A stretch of 64,000 nucleotides of DNA from an uncultured Sphingomonadaceae bacterium (GTDB taxonomy: Bacteria > Pseudomonadota > Alphaproteobacteria > Sphingomonadales > Sphingomonadaceae): the NCBI GenBank assembly GCA_947496865.1, contig CANMEE010000001.1, forward strand, positions 62,001-126,000. The letters run 5' to 3'. A model generated the notes under the pieces. It was given only the letters and a program-made list of their open reading frames with translations, was not told the DNA's origin and made no database searches. The position numbers were made by a program, and so were the translations under genes. Position 1 is the first letter of the stretch; every line of letters begins with the position of its first letter. Positions 15,822 through 24,088 of the stretch are shown here, piece by piece.

Positions 15822-18518
15822 TCAGAAGTTGATCCCAATACTCATCGATAGGCGAGTGCCAATTTCATAGCCGTTGTTGATGATCCGCGTATTGTTGAGC
15901 GTCTGAGATTCGCGATAGTCCGTGCCCAGCAAATTGCGCGCTTCAAACTTCAGTTCAAATTCCTGCCCGGCAATTTCCATTTGCTCGCGCATCACAAAAT
16001 CGATCTGCCAGCCCGTCCGCTCAATCAGATCGGGTTGATCCTGAGGTCCGCGGGCAGTGACCCGGGGGCTGTTATAGGTCAGTAAGACCGTCTGCTGCGA
16101 CAGCCCTTCCTCTGCTTCCATCCCGAATTGCAGGTTGGCAACATGGGTCGATTGCCCGGTCAGACGGTCGCCATCATCAAATAGATTCAATGCGCTCGTC
16201 GGTTGTAACGTCACCGGATTAATCGCGGTGTCTCCCTCTGCTACATTTATCTCCGATTTGGTATAGGTATAGTTTGCCGCCAACATGATCCGGCGGTTTT
16301 CGAAAAAATTACCGCCGAAAATATCGCCGAGCGGGAAATATTTAACCAACTCCACTTCCGCTCCATAAAGCTTGGCATTGGGCGCATTGGAAAATCCGGT
16401 GAACAGGGTCCCGCCACCTTGAACAAAGGCAACATTTTCAATCGGATTGTCGATATCCTTATAGAAACCAGCCAATGTGATCCGCTCACCCCGGCCGATA
16501 TAATATTCAAACCGCCCCTCGAGATTGACGAGTTCGCTATCCTCTAAAAGCGGGTTCCCGATGAATGTCCGGTCGGTATCAAGATCAAGAAATTGTTGCG
16601 GTGCCAGTTCGCGAAATTGCGGGCGCGCGACCGTTTTGGACGCGGCGAAGCGCAATTGCATGTCATCGGCAAAATTCCATGTCAGCGTTCCCGCAGGCAA
16701 CCAATAATCATTATCCAGGCCTGTTGCGACACTGGACTGACCACCTGTTAGCGTGATGGGTAATACTTGCTGCTGCGCATCTTCATAACGCACACCCACA
16801 TTAACGCGCAGGCCATCGGCCAATTCTGCGTCAATCTGTCCATAGCCGCCATGGATTTCGAGTTCTGCCGTATAAGCGGGCACCGACGTTTGCGCGGCCA
16901 CTTCACGTAGTTCGATTTCCTGCGTGAATATGTTGACATCAGACAGCAAGAAATCAATCCGCTGCTGATCAAACGGGCTCGCTAGGCCATTTGCTGGTAC
17001 GAAACGGAAGTCCCGGCGCTGTGCATTGCGATCATTGAGATAATAGTTGTAACCGGCGGTGAGGTTAACAGGCACGCCGATATCTGTTTCATACCCGAAG
17101 TCAATTGCCGCGCCATAGACATCATCATTCAAATCACTGAAACGGATGCGGGCGGACTCGCCCGGTGAGGTCAAATCATTGACAAAGTCATTCGCAAACT
17201 GGTCATCAAAGGCATAGCTGGATGTCCGCTGATAAGGCGCATCTCGTTTCGAATTGGCATAACTGCCGCGCAAATCTACAGACAGTTCATCAAATTTCAA
17301 TTCCCCGACAAACTGGGTTGTGAACAGCTGTCGTTCAAACCAACTGGTGCGGCTTTGATTGAGCAATGTTTCCTCATCGACATTGATCGCATCAATACCC
17401 TGCTTAATCGAGGCGTCTTTCACGGTGTCGTGGATATACAGGTTGGTGAAACGCAATTTATGTTCACCAATTTCGGCAGATAAGGCCAATAAACCGTTGA
17501 CAATAATACGGTTTTCTGTGGTTAGAAAGTTAAAATTCTGATCGGGGCGCAGACCATCGGTACCGTCAATATTGACGATACCTTGCGACGTTTGTTGCAA
17601 TCCACCGCGCGTACGCCAGCTGTTTTCAAAGCCAGCGGTCGCGATGATACCGACAAAAGCGTCACCAACATCAATGGTTGTCCCACCGGTTACTTCAGCG
17701 GAAAAATTGGCTGGAATGTCATTATTGCGCTGAATCAGCGCGGTTTCTGCATTGGTCAGGCTGGCAGCAAAATTCTGCAGATCGAGACTGTTAAAATCGG
17801 TGCCGACAGAAATTGGAATATTTTGCCCTATCGCCCGATTAAGACCGTCTGGAATATTGCGCGTTCCATCATCATAACCGACAATGTCCGCGTCGGATCC
17901 ATCATAGGTATAGCCCAGCTCCCCCGTCGTTTCGCTATCGCCGCTGACGCTGAAGCTAAACTTCAAAAACGGCTCTTCGGGTGTCGCTTTGGTGGTCAGG
18001 TTGATCACCCCGCCGCCAAATTCGCCGGGATAATTCACTGAATAGCTTTTCTGAACGACAGTCGACGCAATCACGCTGGTCGGGAACAGGTCGAGCGGAA
18101 CAACCCTGCGCAAGGGTTCTGGTGACGGCAATGGTAAACCGTTGAGCAGCGCCAAAGAATAGCGTTCACCTAGGCCGCGGACAAACACGAAACGGCCACC
18201 GACGACGCTCAAGCCCGTTACGCGCTGCAGCGAGCCGGCAATATCACCATCGGCGGCGCGGGCAATTTCCTCTTCGCCCAAGACCGAGACAACTTCCGAT
18301 GTCGCTCGAATGGGGTTTGGAATAAACTTACCGCGAACAATAATCTCACCGCTAAAATCTCCACCAGGAGCCGAGATATCAACATCCTCCTCCGGTGCCT
18401 CATCAGGCTGATCGACTTGTGTCGCCGCATCATCTGCGGCAACTTGCGCCAGGGCCGCAGGCGAAAACAACGCCGTGCTTAGAAATAGACTGGTGATCAA
18501 ATTGGCCCGCTTCGTCAT
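15822..18518 (-). CDS. TonB-dependent outer-membrane receptor
   Basis: Outer-membrane active transporter of 898 aa. It has a signal peptide (MTKRANLITSLFLSTALFSP to ALA), an acidic stretch, then a plug domain starting at the IIVRGKFIP TonB-box-like region (about residue 60) and containing RGLGERYSLALLNGLPLPSP and VINLTTK. The 22-strand barrel runs from about residue 200 and ends in the aromatic terminus SMSIGINF. The substrate is not evident. The lipoprotein gene upstream on the same strand is a likely partner, although a terminator-like hairpin lies between them. Confidence 0.92.
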   Translation of the reverse strand: MTKRANLITSLFLSTALFSPAALAQVAADDAATQVDQPDEAPEEDVDISAPGGDFSGEIIVRGKFIPNPIRATSEVVSVLGEEEIARAADGDIAGSLQRVTGLSVVGGRFVFVRGLGERYSLALLNGLPLPSPEPLRRVVPLDLFPTSVIASTVVQKSYSVNYPGEFGGGVINLTTKATPEEPFLKFSFSVSGDSETTGELGYTYDGSDADIVGYDDGTRNIPDGLNRAIGQNIPISVGTDFNSLDLQNFAASLTNAETALIQRNNDIPANFSAEVTGGTTIDVGDAFVGIIATAGFENSWRTRGGLQQTSQGIVNIDGTDGLRPDQNFNFLTTENRIIVNGLLALSAEIGEHKLRFTNLYIHDTVKDASIKQGIDAINVDEETLLNQSRTSWFERQLFTTQFVGELKFDELSVDLRGSYANSKRDAPYQRTSSYAFDDQFANDFVNDLTSPGESARIRFSDLNDDVYGAAIDFGYETDIGVPVNLTAGYNYYLNDRNAQRRDFRFVPANGLASPFDQQRIDFLLSDVNIFTQEIELREVAAQTSVPAYTAELEIHGGYGQIDAELADGLRVNVGVRYEDAQQQVLPITLTGGQSSVATGLDNDYWLPAGTLTWNFADDMQLRFAASKTVARPQFRELAPQQFLDLDTDRTFIGNPLLEDSELVNLEGRFEYYIGRGERITLAGFYKDIDNPIENVAFVQGGGTLFTGFSNAPNAKLYGAEVELVKYFPLGDIFGGNFFENRRIMLAANYTYTKSEINVAEGDTAINPVTLQPTSALNLFDDGDRLTGQSTHVANLQFGMEAEEGLSQQTVLLTYNSPRVTARGPQDQPDLIERTGWQIDFVMREQMEIAGQEFELKFEARNLLGTDYRESQTLNNTRIINNGYEIGTRLSMSIGINF

Positions 18519-18540
18519 CGGAATTTTCCTTCTTAAATCT

Positions 18541-18580
18541 CAAAAAATGGGATGACAGCCTTTTCCAGCCGCCATCCCAT
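18541..18580 (-). terminator. Terminator/attenuator between lipoprotein and TonB-receptor genes
   Basis: On the minus strand ATGGGATG and CATCCCAT pair around an 18-base partly paired loop and are followed by six T. It lies just after the lipoprotein stop (18599) and 23 bp before the receptor start, so it may reduce rather than abolish read-through into the receptor. Confidence 0.65.
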
Positions 18581-18598
18581 CAAACCTATTTTTTTGGA

Positions 18599-20119
18599 TT
18601 ACCCAATTGTCGGAGCGGTTCCGCAATCGTCGGCGTAAAGGCCGCATGTCCAACCTTGGAAGCGCGCATCATTGGCGTCCTGCACAGCGCCGATATAAGT
18701 CACGTCTTCGAAGAAGCTGTTCACGGCATTCACGGCAAAGGGCGTAACCGCGTTTTCATTAGCGCCGTTTATGAACGCAAAGGCCGCGGCGCTATTGGCT
18801 AGGGTCGATGTACCCGCTTCGGTATTATTGGTACCGGCATTAAAGATCGTCTGGATTTGTGCTGCGGTGATGTTGCCGTCATCAACAAATGCCGTCGCGC
18901 AGCTCATGAACAGGGATTCAAACACGGGAGGGCCGTTTTCGTCCGCCGCCGCGCCTGCAGCCTGAATGGTCGTCGCACTGTCAATATCGATGCAGGCGGC
19001 CGGGCTGTTAAACACACTATTGTAAAATTCATAATCTCCGCCGCCGCGCAGCAAGATGACATGATCCTCACCGCTGGATACGAAGGTTACGTTGGCTAGT
19101 CTGTGGCGCTGGCGTGGTTCGGCATCTTCATCACCGTTTGAATCGGCTTCCATCACGTGGTCGCCTGCACCAGCGCGCTGCACAACCAGAACAAACTGAT
19201 TGTTACCTTGAAACCCAGAGTCAGAATCTACCGAGTCATCGTCAATGCCGGTCATGACAAGATTCTTGCCGTTTACGCGGCCACCAAACCATTCGACGCC
19301 ATCGTCTGAACTGTTATGGACCTGAATATTCTGGAAGAATGTTCCGCTACCAACACCCGCCAATGTAATGCCGTTCAGTTCGTTACCCGGTGAAACTTCG
19401 AACCCGGGATAACGCACTTGGACATAAGACAAGCGGCCGCTGGAATCGGCTGGCAAAGTGCCGCCATATACCGCGTTGGTTGGCCCCTCGACAATCGCCT
19501 CGCAATCCGTGCGGGTTCCACCGGGATTAGAAGCACCGCCCGTGGCGCAATCGGAAATCGGTGCCCGGCCGAGGATAACCACGCCGCCCCATTGACCGAT
19601 ACTGTTGACGCCGGACGTGCCCAGGATGTTCTGACGAGACGTCATAATAATCGGCGCAGACGCAGTCCCTTCAGCGAAAAGCTGCGAACCGCGATTGACC
19701 AGCAAGAAATCGCCTCCTGACGATCCAAATATGACAACGCCCGGCTCGATGGTTAAAATGCCCGTCGTGCCGCCATCAACGCCAACTTCCACGGCGCCGG
19801 AAAAAGAATAGATTGTGCCGGCCTGATTAGGAACCGTCAGGTTGCTGGTGATAACACCGGAAATCTGACAGTTACGCACCTCTTGGCCACCGCCTGTGGT
19901 GATCGTGCCCACATTTGCGGTGCCGGTTGGGCAATCGGCCGCAGGGCCACCGGTTGGCGGGGTTGGTGTCGGTGTGGGTGTCGGGGTTGGAGTGGGCGTT
20001 GGCGCTGGCAGAATAATAATGCCTTCACCGGGGGATGCGACATCATCGGCACCGCATGCGGCGACCGCCATCGCAGCAACACCAGCGAAAAGAACAGAAC
20101 GAATTTGCTTATTCAACAT
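18599..20119 (-). CDS. Lipoprotein with Thr-Pro linker, predicted beta-helix surface protein
   Basis: Predicted lipoprotein of 506 aa. Signal peptide MLNKQIRSVLFAGVAAMAVAAC carries the lipobox VAAC. A linker of alternating Thr-Pro (about residues 40-57) projects the rest. The remainder is rich in Gly, Asn, Thr, Val and in short hydrophobic repeats (GILTIEPGVVIFG, ILGRAPISDC, DGVEWFGGRVNGKNL, DDSVDSDSGFQGNNQ), which suggests a right-handed parallel beta-helix. Several Cys pairs outside the lipobox suggest disulphides. Proteins of this shape are often found beside TonB receptors in sphingomonads and related marine bacteria. A role as surface co-receptor or ligand-capture protein is inference. 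The Thr-Pro DNA repeat could vary in length by slippage. Confidence 0.8.
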   Translation of the reverse strand: MLNKQIRSVLFAGVAAMAVAACGADDVASPGEGIIILPAPTPTPTPTPTPTPTPPTGGPAADCPTGTANVGTITTGGGQEVRNCQISGVITSNLTVPNQAGTIYSFSGAVEVGVDGGTTGILTIEPGVVIFGSSGGDFLLVNRGSQLFAEGTASAPIIMTSRQNILGTSGVNSIGQWGGVVILGRAPISDCATGGASNPGGTRTDCEAIVEGPTNAVYGGTLPADSSGRLSYVQVRYPGFEVSPGNELNGITLAGVGSGTFFQNIQVHNSSDDGVEWFGGRVNGKNLVMTGIDDDSVDSDSGFQGNNQFVLVVQRAGAGDHVMEADSNGDEDAEPRQRHRLANVTFVSSGEDHVILLRGGGDYEFYNSVFNSPAACIDIDSATTIQAAGAAADENGPPVFESLFMSCATAFVDDGNITAAQIQTIFNAGTNNTEAGTSTLANSAAAFAFINGANENAVTPFAVNAVNSFFEDVTYIGAVQDANDARFQGWTCGLYADDCGTAPTIG

Positions 20120-20430
20120 GGATAAAGTCTCCGCAGATTACTGATTTTCAAAACGTCGGATCAGATGATGTGGAAACGAATCAAATATGCCCCCATCGCC
20201 TTCGGACTCGGGAACTAGGCGCAGCAAATGACCCAGCGATGCCGTTTCTATGACTCTTCAGAGACTAAAATATTTCAGGATTATTGCAGTTGCGTTGGGA
20301 GCCGCAAGGGCGCTCCGTTTTTCATGATGCAGCGCAAAAATGCCTCAGCATCAATTGTTGCAATAAAAAAGGCGGCCGTAAAAACGACCGCCCTATTTTT
20401 ACCGGATGAACCCTGTCAAACAGGCAAAGG
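20120..20430. other. Intergenic region upstream of the lipoprotein gene
   Basis: This 311-bp stretch holds the terminator of the small exported-protein gene (20365-20400) and must hold the promoter of the lipoprotein gene. No convincing coding frame or second palindrome was seen. Confidence 0.5.
20365..20400 (-). terminator. Rho-independent terminator of the 124-aa exported protein gene
   Basis: On the minus strand GGCGGTCGT pairs with ACGGCCGCC (one mismatch) around a T-rich loop and is followed by six T. It lies 30-60 bp after the stop codon at 20431. Confidence 0.8.
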
Positions 20431-20805
20431 TTAGCGCGAAGCGACCTTCCCGTTCAGATTCTTCAAGGCAATTTTTGCAGCATTGCGCGAATTGATTATC
20501 TGACCATCGGACAATATCAGATCAAAGCTGCGGTTACTGTTCATGGCGGCGACAAACATTTTGGCGGCATCACCAGACCGTCCGGTTCGCGCATAAGCCT
20601 GACCAAGATTGATCATGACCGCGGGATCGTTCAACCGAGAATTTTCCAATGTCTGCACGGCAACCTGATTGTCACCCGATATCAACGCCTCATAAGCCAG
20701 GGCGCCCTTGGCATAACCAATTTCGCTGTCTGGCCCCTGTGCCATGGCAGGCATGGCAATCATGGCCAAGCCAACCGCAACAGTAATATTCTTTCCCATT
20801 TTCAT
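20431..20805 (-). CDS. Exported TPR-like small protein
   Basis: 124-aa protein with a signal peptide (MKMGKNITVAVGLAMIAMPA to MAQ). The mature part has two or three degenerate TPR-type helix pairs: AKGALAYEALISGDNQVAVQTLE, PAVMINLGQAYARTGRSGDAAKMF. The start at 20805 follows AGGAG by seven bases; the longer frame to 20883 would run through the operator region. It is separated by a terminator from the lipoprotein/TonB-receptor genes and is therefore probably its own unit. A paired TAATATTA palindrome lies just upstream. Confidence 0.75.
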   Translation of the reverse strand: MKMGKNITVAVGLAMIAMPAMAQGPDSEIGYAKGALAYEALISGDNQVAVQTLENSRLNDPAVMINLGQAYARTGRSGDAAKMFVAAMNSNRSFDLILSDGQIINSRNAAKIALKNLNGKVASR

Positions 20806-20827
20806 GCTCACTCTCCTAAGACATCGC

Positions 20828-20878
20828 GATAATATTACACTTTTATGACATAAACTGCAATATAACTGTAATATTATC
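20828..20878. promoter_or_regulatory. Paired perfect inverted repeat upstream of the TPR-like gene
   Basis: GATAATATTACA (20828-20839) and TGTAATATTATC (20867-20878) are exact reverse complements, 27 bp apart. Each arm contains the self-complementary core TAATATTA, so two dimer-binding sites are possible, 39 bp centre to centre. The block starts 23 bp upstream of the start codon at 20805 and so overlaps the likely promoter. A repressor with looping or cooperative binding is plausible. Confidence 0.55.
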
Positions 20879-20991
20879 ATCACCGAGGCGTGACTAAAAA
20901 GGGGCGCACGAGCGTCACTATCAGAGAAAATGATAGGCTTTCAATATGTTATGATCAGAAGGATTTATGCAATTTACGCCGATATCCGGCG

Positions 20992-21639
20992 CTATCCGAA
21001 CGGCATTTTCAGCAGGCCATGCAAATCCTTGAGCGCCTGTTCTTCGCCCGTCACTTTGATCGCCGCCATGCCAAGCGTTGCCGCGGGCTTGCAGTTAATG
21101 CCCAGATCATCGAGATAAATACACTGCTCTGGCTGCACATCGAGCGCTTCGCACATCATCTGATAAATACGCGGATCGGGCTTGCGTATGCCCGCTTTAC
21201 TGCTCTCTATAATATGATCGAACCGCGCCATAATAGCCGCAATCGCCGCCGCCTTGTCATCATTCAGCGCCATGCCCGATCCTTTGCCGGATGGAACATT
21301 ATTGGTGATGCAACCAATAGTGAATCCCTTGGCCTTGAGCGTATCGAGCATCGTCACCATCGCCGGGCGAATATCCCCTGCCAGACAAGCCAGCACTTCA
21401 CTGCCATTAAGCTCAATGCCAATAGCCCGCGCTTCCTCTGCAAATAGCTGGTCAAATCCAGCCGCATCAATTTCCGAGCGTTCAAACTTGGCCCAGGCGT
21501 TGTCATGCGGGTTGGTGCTGTTGATGGTCCGAACACTGTGGATCGGAACACCACGCGCGGCCTCCAGCCGGTTAAACGCATCAAAGGGCGAGCTGGTAAT
21601 TACGCCGCCAAAGTCGAATATTACGGTGTCGTAGTTCAC
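20992..21639 (-). CDS. HAD-IA family hydrolase
   Basis: Haloacid dehalogenase-like phosphohydrolase of 215 aa. Motif I is present but altered at the second Asp: VIFDFGGVI has DFGG where phosphatases have DxD, as in many HAD-IA members of epoxide-hydrolase N-domain/dehalogenase type. Motif II is ITNN (about residue 110), motif III Lys lies in AGIRKPDPRIYQ, and motif IV is YLDDLGIN. A helical cap occupies about residues 15-90. Substrate unknown. It overlaps the SMP-30 gene by ATGA, so the two are co-expressed. Confidence 0.85.
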   Translation of the reverse strand: MNYDTVIFDFGGVITSSPFDAFNRLEAARGVPIHSVRTINSTNPHDNAWAKFERSEIDAAGFDQLFAEEARAIGIELNGSEVLACLAGDIRPAMVTMLDTLKAKGFTIGCITNNVPSGKGSGMALNDDKAAAIAAIMARFDHIIESSKAGIRKPDPRIYQMMCEALDVQPEQCIYLDDLGINCKPAATLGMAAIKVTGEEQALKDLHGLLKMPFG

Positions 21640-22556
21640 TTGTTCAAATACTCCAATTTCAGACCCGGTCTTTTCCAGCGCGTTTTAACCAAGCGTCCCG
21701 AGGCCGACAGGCATAACCACGCATCCATCATATCATCACCGCCAAAGCAGATATTGGTCGTAAAAATATCATCTGTGTTCACAAACTCGACTAGCTCGCC
21801 GGCCGGAGAAATCACGCTGATCCCACATTCACCGATGGTCGCAACACAGATATTGCCGCTCTCTTCGACCGCCAGGCTATCGAAAAACTTGTAGCCTGCC
21901 GGACGATAGACAGGAATTCCGGGGCCACCGGGACCTGCATCTGGCGAGACTTTCCCCGGCTCCGTAATGTTAAACTTCATCAGCCGGCAGGTAAAAGTTT
22001 CCGCTGCATAAAGCGTCTTGCCATCGGGAGAGAGACCAACGCCATTGGGGTTTTGCGAAGGGAAGATAACCTCTTCCATATAACTGCCATCGGCCTTGGC
22101 ATAGAATATCCCGACAATATCATGGCAGCGCTTTTCATAATCGGTCTTGCCGTGATCGGTGAACCAGAAGCCGCCATGCTCGTCAAAAACAATGTCATTG
22201 GGACCGCGCAAGGTGCAGTCAAAGTCACCGCTTTTATACAGCACCTCCACCGCGCCGGTTTGCGGATCAATTCGCTCGATACGACCACCGGAATAATCTT
22301 TCGCAATGCCGGCAGGGGTTAGAAAACCACCCGCTTCCTGATATTCAAAACCGCCATTATTGCAGACATAGATTTTGCCATCCGGCCCCAAGGCCGCGCC
22401 ATTGGGACCGCCGCCCGGTTTGGCTATCACATCCTTCGTGCCATCAGCAGCGATGCGCGTCAGTTGCCCCGCTGCAATCTCGACCAATATGACGCTGCCG
22501 TCCGGCATGGCTATTGGGCCTTCGGGGAACCTCAGGCCATCGGTGACAAGTTCCAT
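21636..22556 (-). CDS. SMP-30/gluconolactonase family lactonase
   Basis: Six-bladed beta-propeller metal-dependent lactonase, 306 aa from ATG 22556. Family marks include LRFPEGPIAMPDG (metal-binding Glu in FPEGP), GPNGAALGPDGKIYV, LRGPNDIVFDEHGGFWFTD and NPNGVGLSPDGKTLYAAET. These enzymes hydrolyse sugar lactones or other cyclic esters. The paired HAD gene and the divergent ALDH/ThDP genes suggest that it feeds an acid-degrading route. The start at 22556 follows AGAGGAAA; an upstream start at 22586 is less likely. Confidence 0.87.
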   Translation of the reverse strand: MELVTDGLRFPEGPIAMPDGSVILVEIAAGQLTRIAADGTKDVIAKPGGGPNGAALGPDGKIYVCNNGGFEYQEAGGFLTPAGIAKDYSGGRIERIDPQTGAVEVLYKSGDFDCTLRGPNDIVFDEHGGFWFTDHGKTDYEKRCHDIVGIFYAKADGSYMEEVIFPSQNPNGVGLSPDGKTLYAAETFTCRLMKFNITEPGKVSPDAGPGGPGIPVYRPAGYKFFDSLAVEESGNICVATIGECGISVISPAGELVEFVNTDDIFTTNICFGGDDMMDAWLCLSASGRLVKTRWKRPGLKLEYLNK

Positions 22557-22640
22557 ATTTTTCCTCTCAAATTTTTTTACAATCATTGCGGGAAAGAGAT
22601 GACAAGTCTAGTGCTGTCTCAACCGGTTACAGGAGCAACT

Positions 22641-24077
22641 ATGCCAGACACATACCCCCAGTCACTGCAACTCCATATTGACGGCGAATGGATTGATGTG
22701 GAGGACCGCAATATCCATCATGTCGTCAACCCATCGACCGGAAAAACAATTTCCGACCTGCCCAAAGCCAGCAAGGTCGATCTTGATCGCGCGCTGGATG
22801 CCACGGATCGTGCCTTCCCGGTCTGGCGGGATACGCCGGTGGGTGAACGTGCCGCTATCTTGCACAAAGCCGCCGACCTGATGCGCGAGCGCGCGCCTGA
22901 AATTGGCCGAATGATGACCGCCGAGCAAGGCAAACCGGTGGGTCAGGCAACCGGCGAAGTCACTGCATCGGCGGCCATGTTCGATGTTATGGCCGAGGAA
23001 GCCAAGCGCTGTTATGGCCGCGTACTTGTACGCCCGACCGGGCAGAATAGCTTCGTCAAATATCAACCCGTTGGTCCCGTGGCCGCGTTTAGCCCATGGA
23101 ATTTTCCAGTCTATACGCCGGCGCGAAAGCTGGCCCCTGCGCTAGCCGCGGGTTGTTCGATCATCCTCAAGCCGGCCGAAGAAACGCCAGCCAGCCCGAT
23201 CGAGATGATCCGCTGTCTGCTTGACGCGGGTCTGCCCGCTGGCACTGCGCAGGTCGTGTTCGGTGATCCGTCCGAAGTGTCATCCCACCTGATCGCCTCC
23301 GACATTATCCGCAAGATCAGTTTCACTGGCTCTGTGCCGGTCGGCAGGCATCTGATGAAACTGGCCGCCGAAAACATGCAACGCACAACCATGGAACTGG
23401 GCGGCCATGCGCCGGTCCTTGTCTTTGACGATTGCGATATGGACAAGGCGCTCGATCTGCTCGCCATGCAAAAATATCGCAATGCGGGACAGGTCTGCGT
23501 TTCCCCCACCCGCTTCTATGTCCAATCCGGCATCTATGAAAAATTCGCGACAGAATTCACCAAACGCGCAGAAAAGGTGCGGGTCGGTGATGGCTTTGGG
23601 GACAATATCGATATGGGCCCGCTCGCCAATCCGCGCCGCCCAGAGGCGATGGAAAAACTGGTCACTGATGCCAAAGCCAAGGGTGCCACCGTGCGTCTGG
23701 GCGGAGAAGCGATGGACAGTGATGGCTATTTCTACCGGCCGACCGTGCTGACCGATGTCCCGCTACAGGCCGACATTATGAGCAACGAGCCCTTTGGCCC
23801 GGTGGCCGCCATGCGCCCGTTTGACACTATGGATGAAGCGATCGAACAAGCCAATCGCTTGCCCCTTGGTCTAGCCGCCTATGCTTTTACCAGTAATCTG
23901 CACACCGCCAATATGGTCGGTGATGCTATCGAGGCGGGCATGGTCGCGATCAACAATCTGACCATCAGCCCGGGCGATGCGCCCTTTGGCGGCGTGAAAC
24001 AATCAGGGCATGGATCAGAAGATGGCCCCGACGGCCTGAAAGCCTATATGGTGACCAAAGCCATTCACCAGAGTTGA
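22641..24077 (+). CDS. NAD(P)-dependent aldehyde dehydrogenase (succinate-semialdehyde type)
   Basis: ALDH-superfamily enzyme, 478 aa from ATG 22641, which follows AGGAG by five bases. Catalytic Cys lies in AGQVCVSPTRF (about residue 280), the general base Glu in MELGGHAP (about 247), the oxyanion Asn in FSPWNFPVY (about 148), and the NAD-binding loop in FTGSVPVGRHL. This length and the GxVCVSPTRF signature fit the succinate-semialdehyde dehydrogenase subgroup. It would oxidise the aldehyde produced by the adjacent ThDP enzyme. An in-frame extension to 22464 would overlap the divergent gene and is rejected. Confidence 0.9.
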   Translation: MPDTYPQSLQLHIDGEWIDVEDRNIHHVVNPSTGKTISDLPKASKVDLDRALDATDRAFPVWRDTPVGERAAILHKAADLMRERAPEIGRMMTAEQGKPVGQATGEVTASAAMFDVMAEEAKRCYGRVLVRPTGQNSFVKYQPVGPVAAFSPWNFPVYTPARKLAPALAAGCSIILKPAEETPASPIEMIRCLLDAGLPAGTAQVVFGDPSEVSSHLIASDIIRKISFTGSVPVGRHLMKLAAENMQRTTMELGGHAPVLVFDDCDMDKALDLLAMQKYRNAGQVCVSPTRFYVQSGIYEKFATEFTKRAEKVRVGDGFGDNIDMGPLANPRRPEAMEKLVTDAKAKGATVRLGGEAMDSDGYFYRPTVLTDVPLQADIMSNEPFGPVAAMRPFDTMDEAIEQANRLPLGLAAYAFTSNLHTANMVGDAIEAGMVAINNLTISPGDAPFGGVKQSGHGSEDGPDGLKAYMVTKAIHQS

Positions 24078-24088
24078 GGACGAGTGAC

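Noticed and set aside
20918..20936. CTATCA/TGATAG inverted repeat below the HAD gene
   Set aside because: Six-base arms with no T-run and no clear promoter; too short to call.
22464..22640. Upstream start for the aldehyde dehydrogenase
   Set aside because: It would overlap the divergent SMP-30 start; ATG 22641 has AGGAG in place and gives the normal family length.
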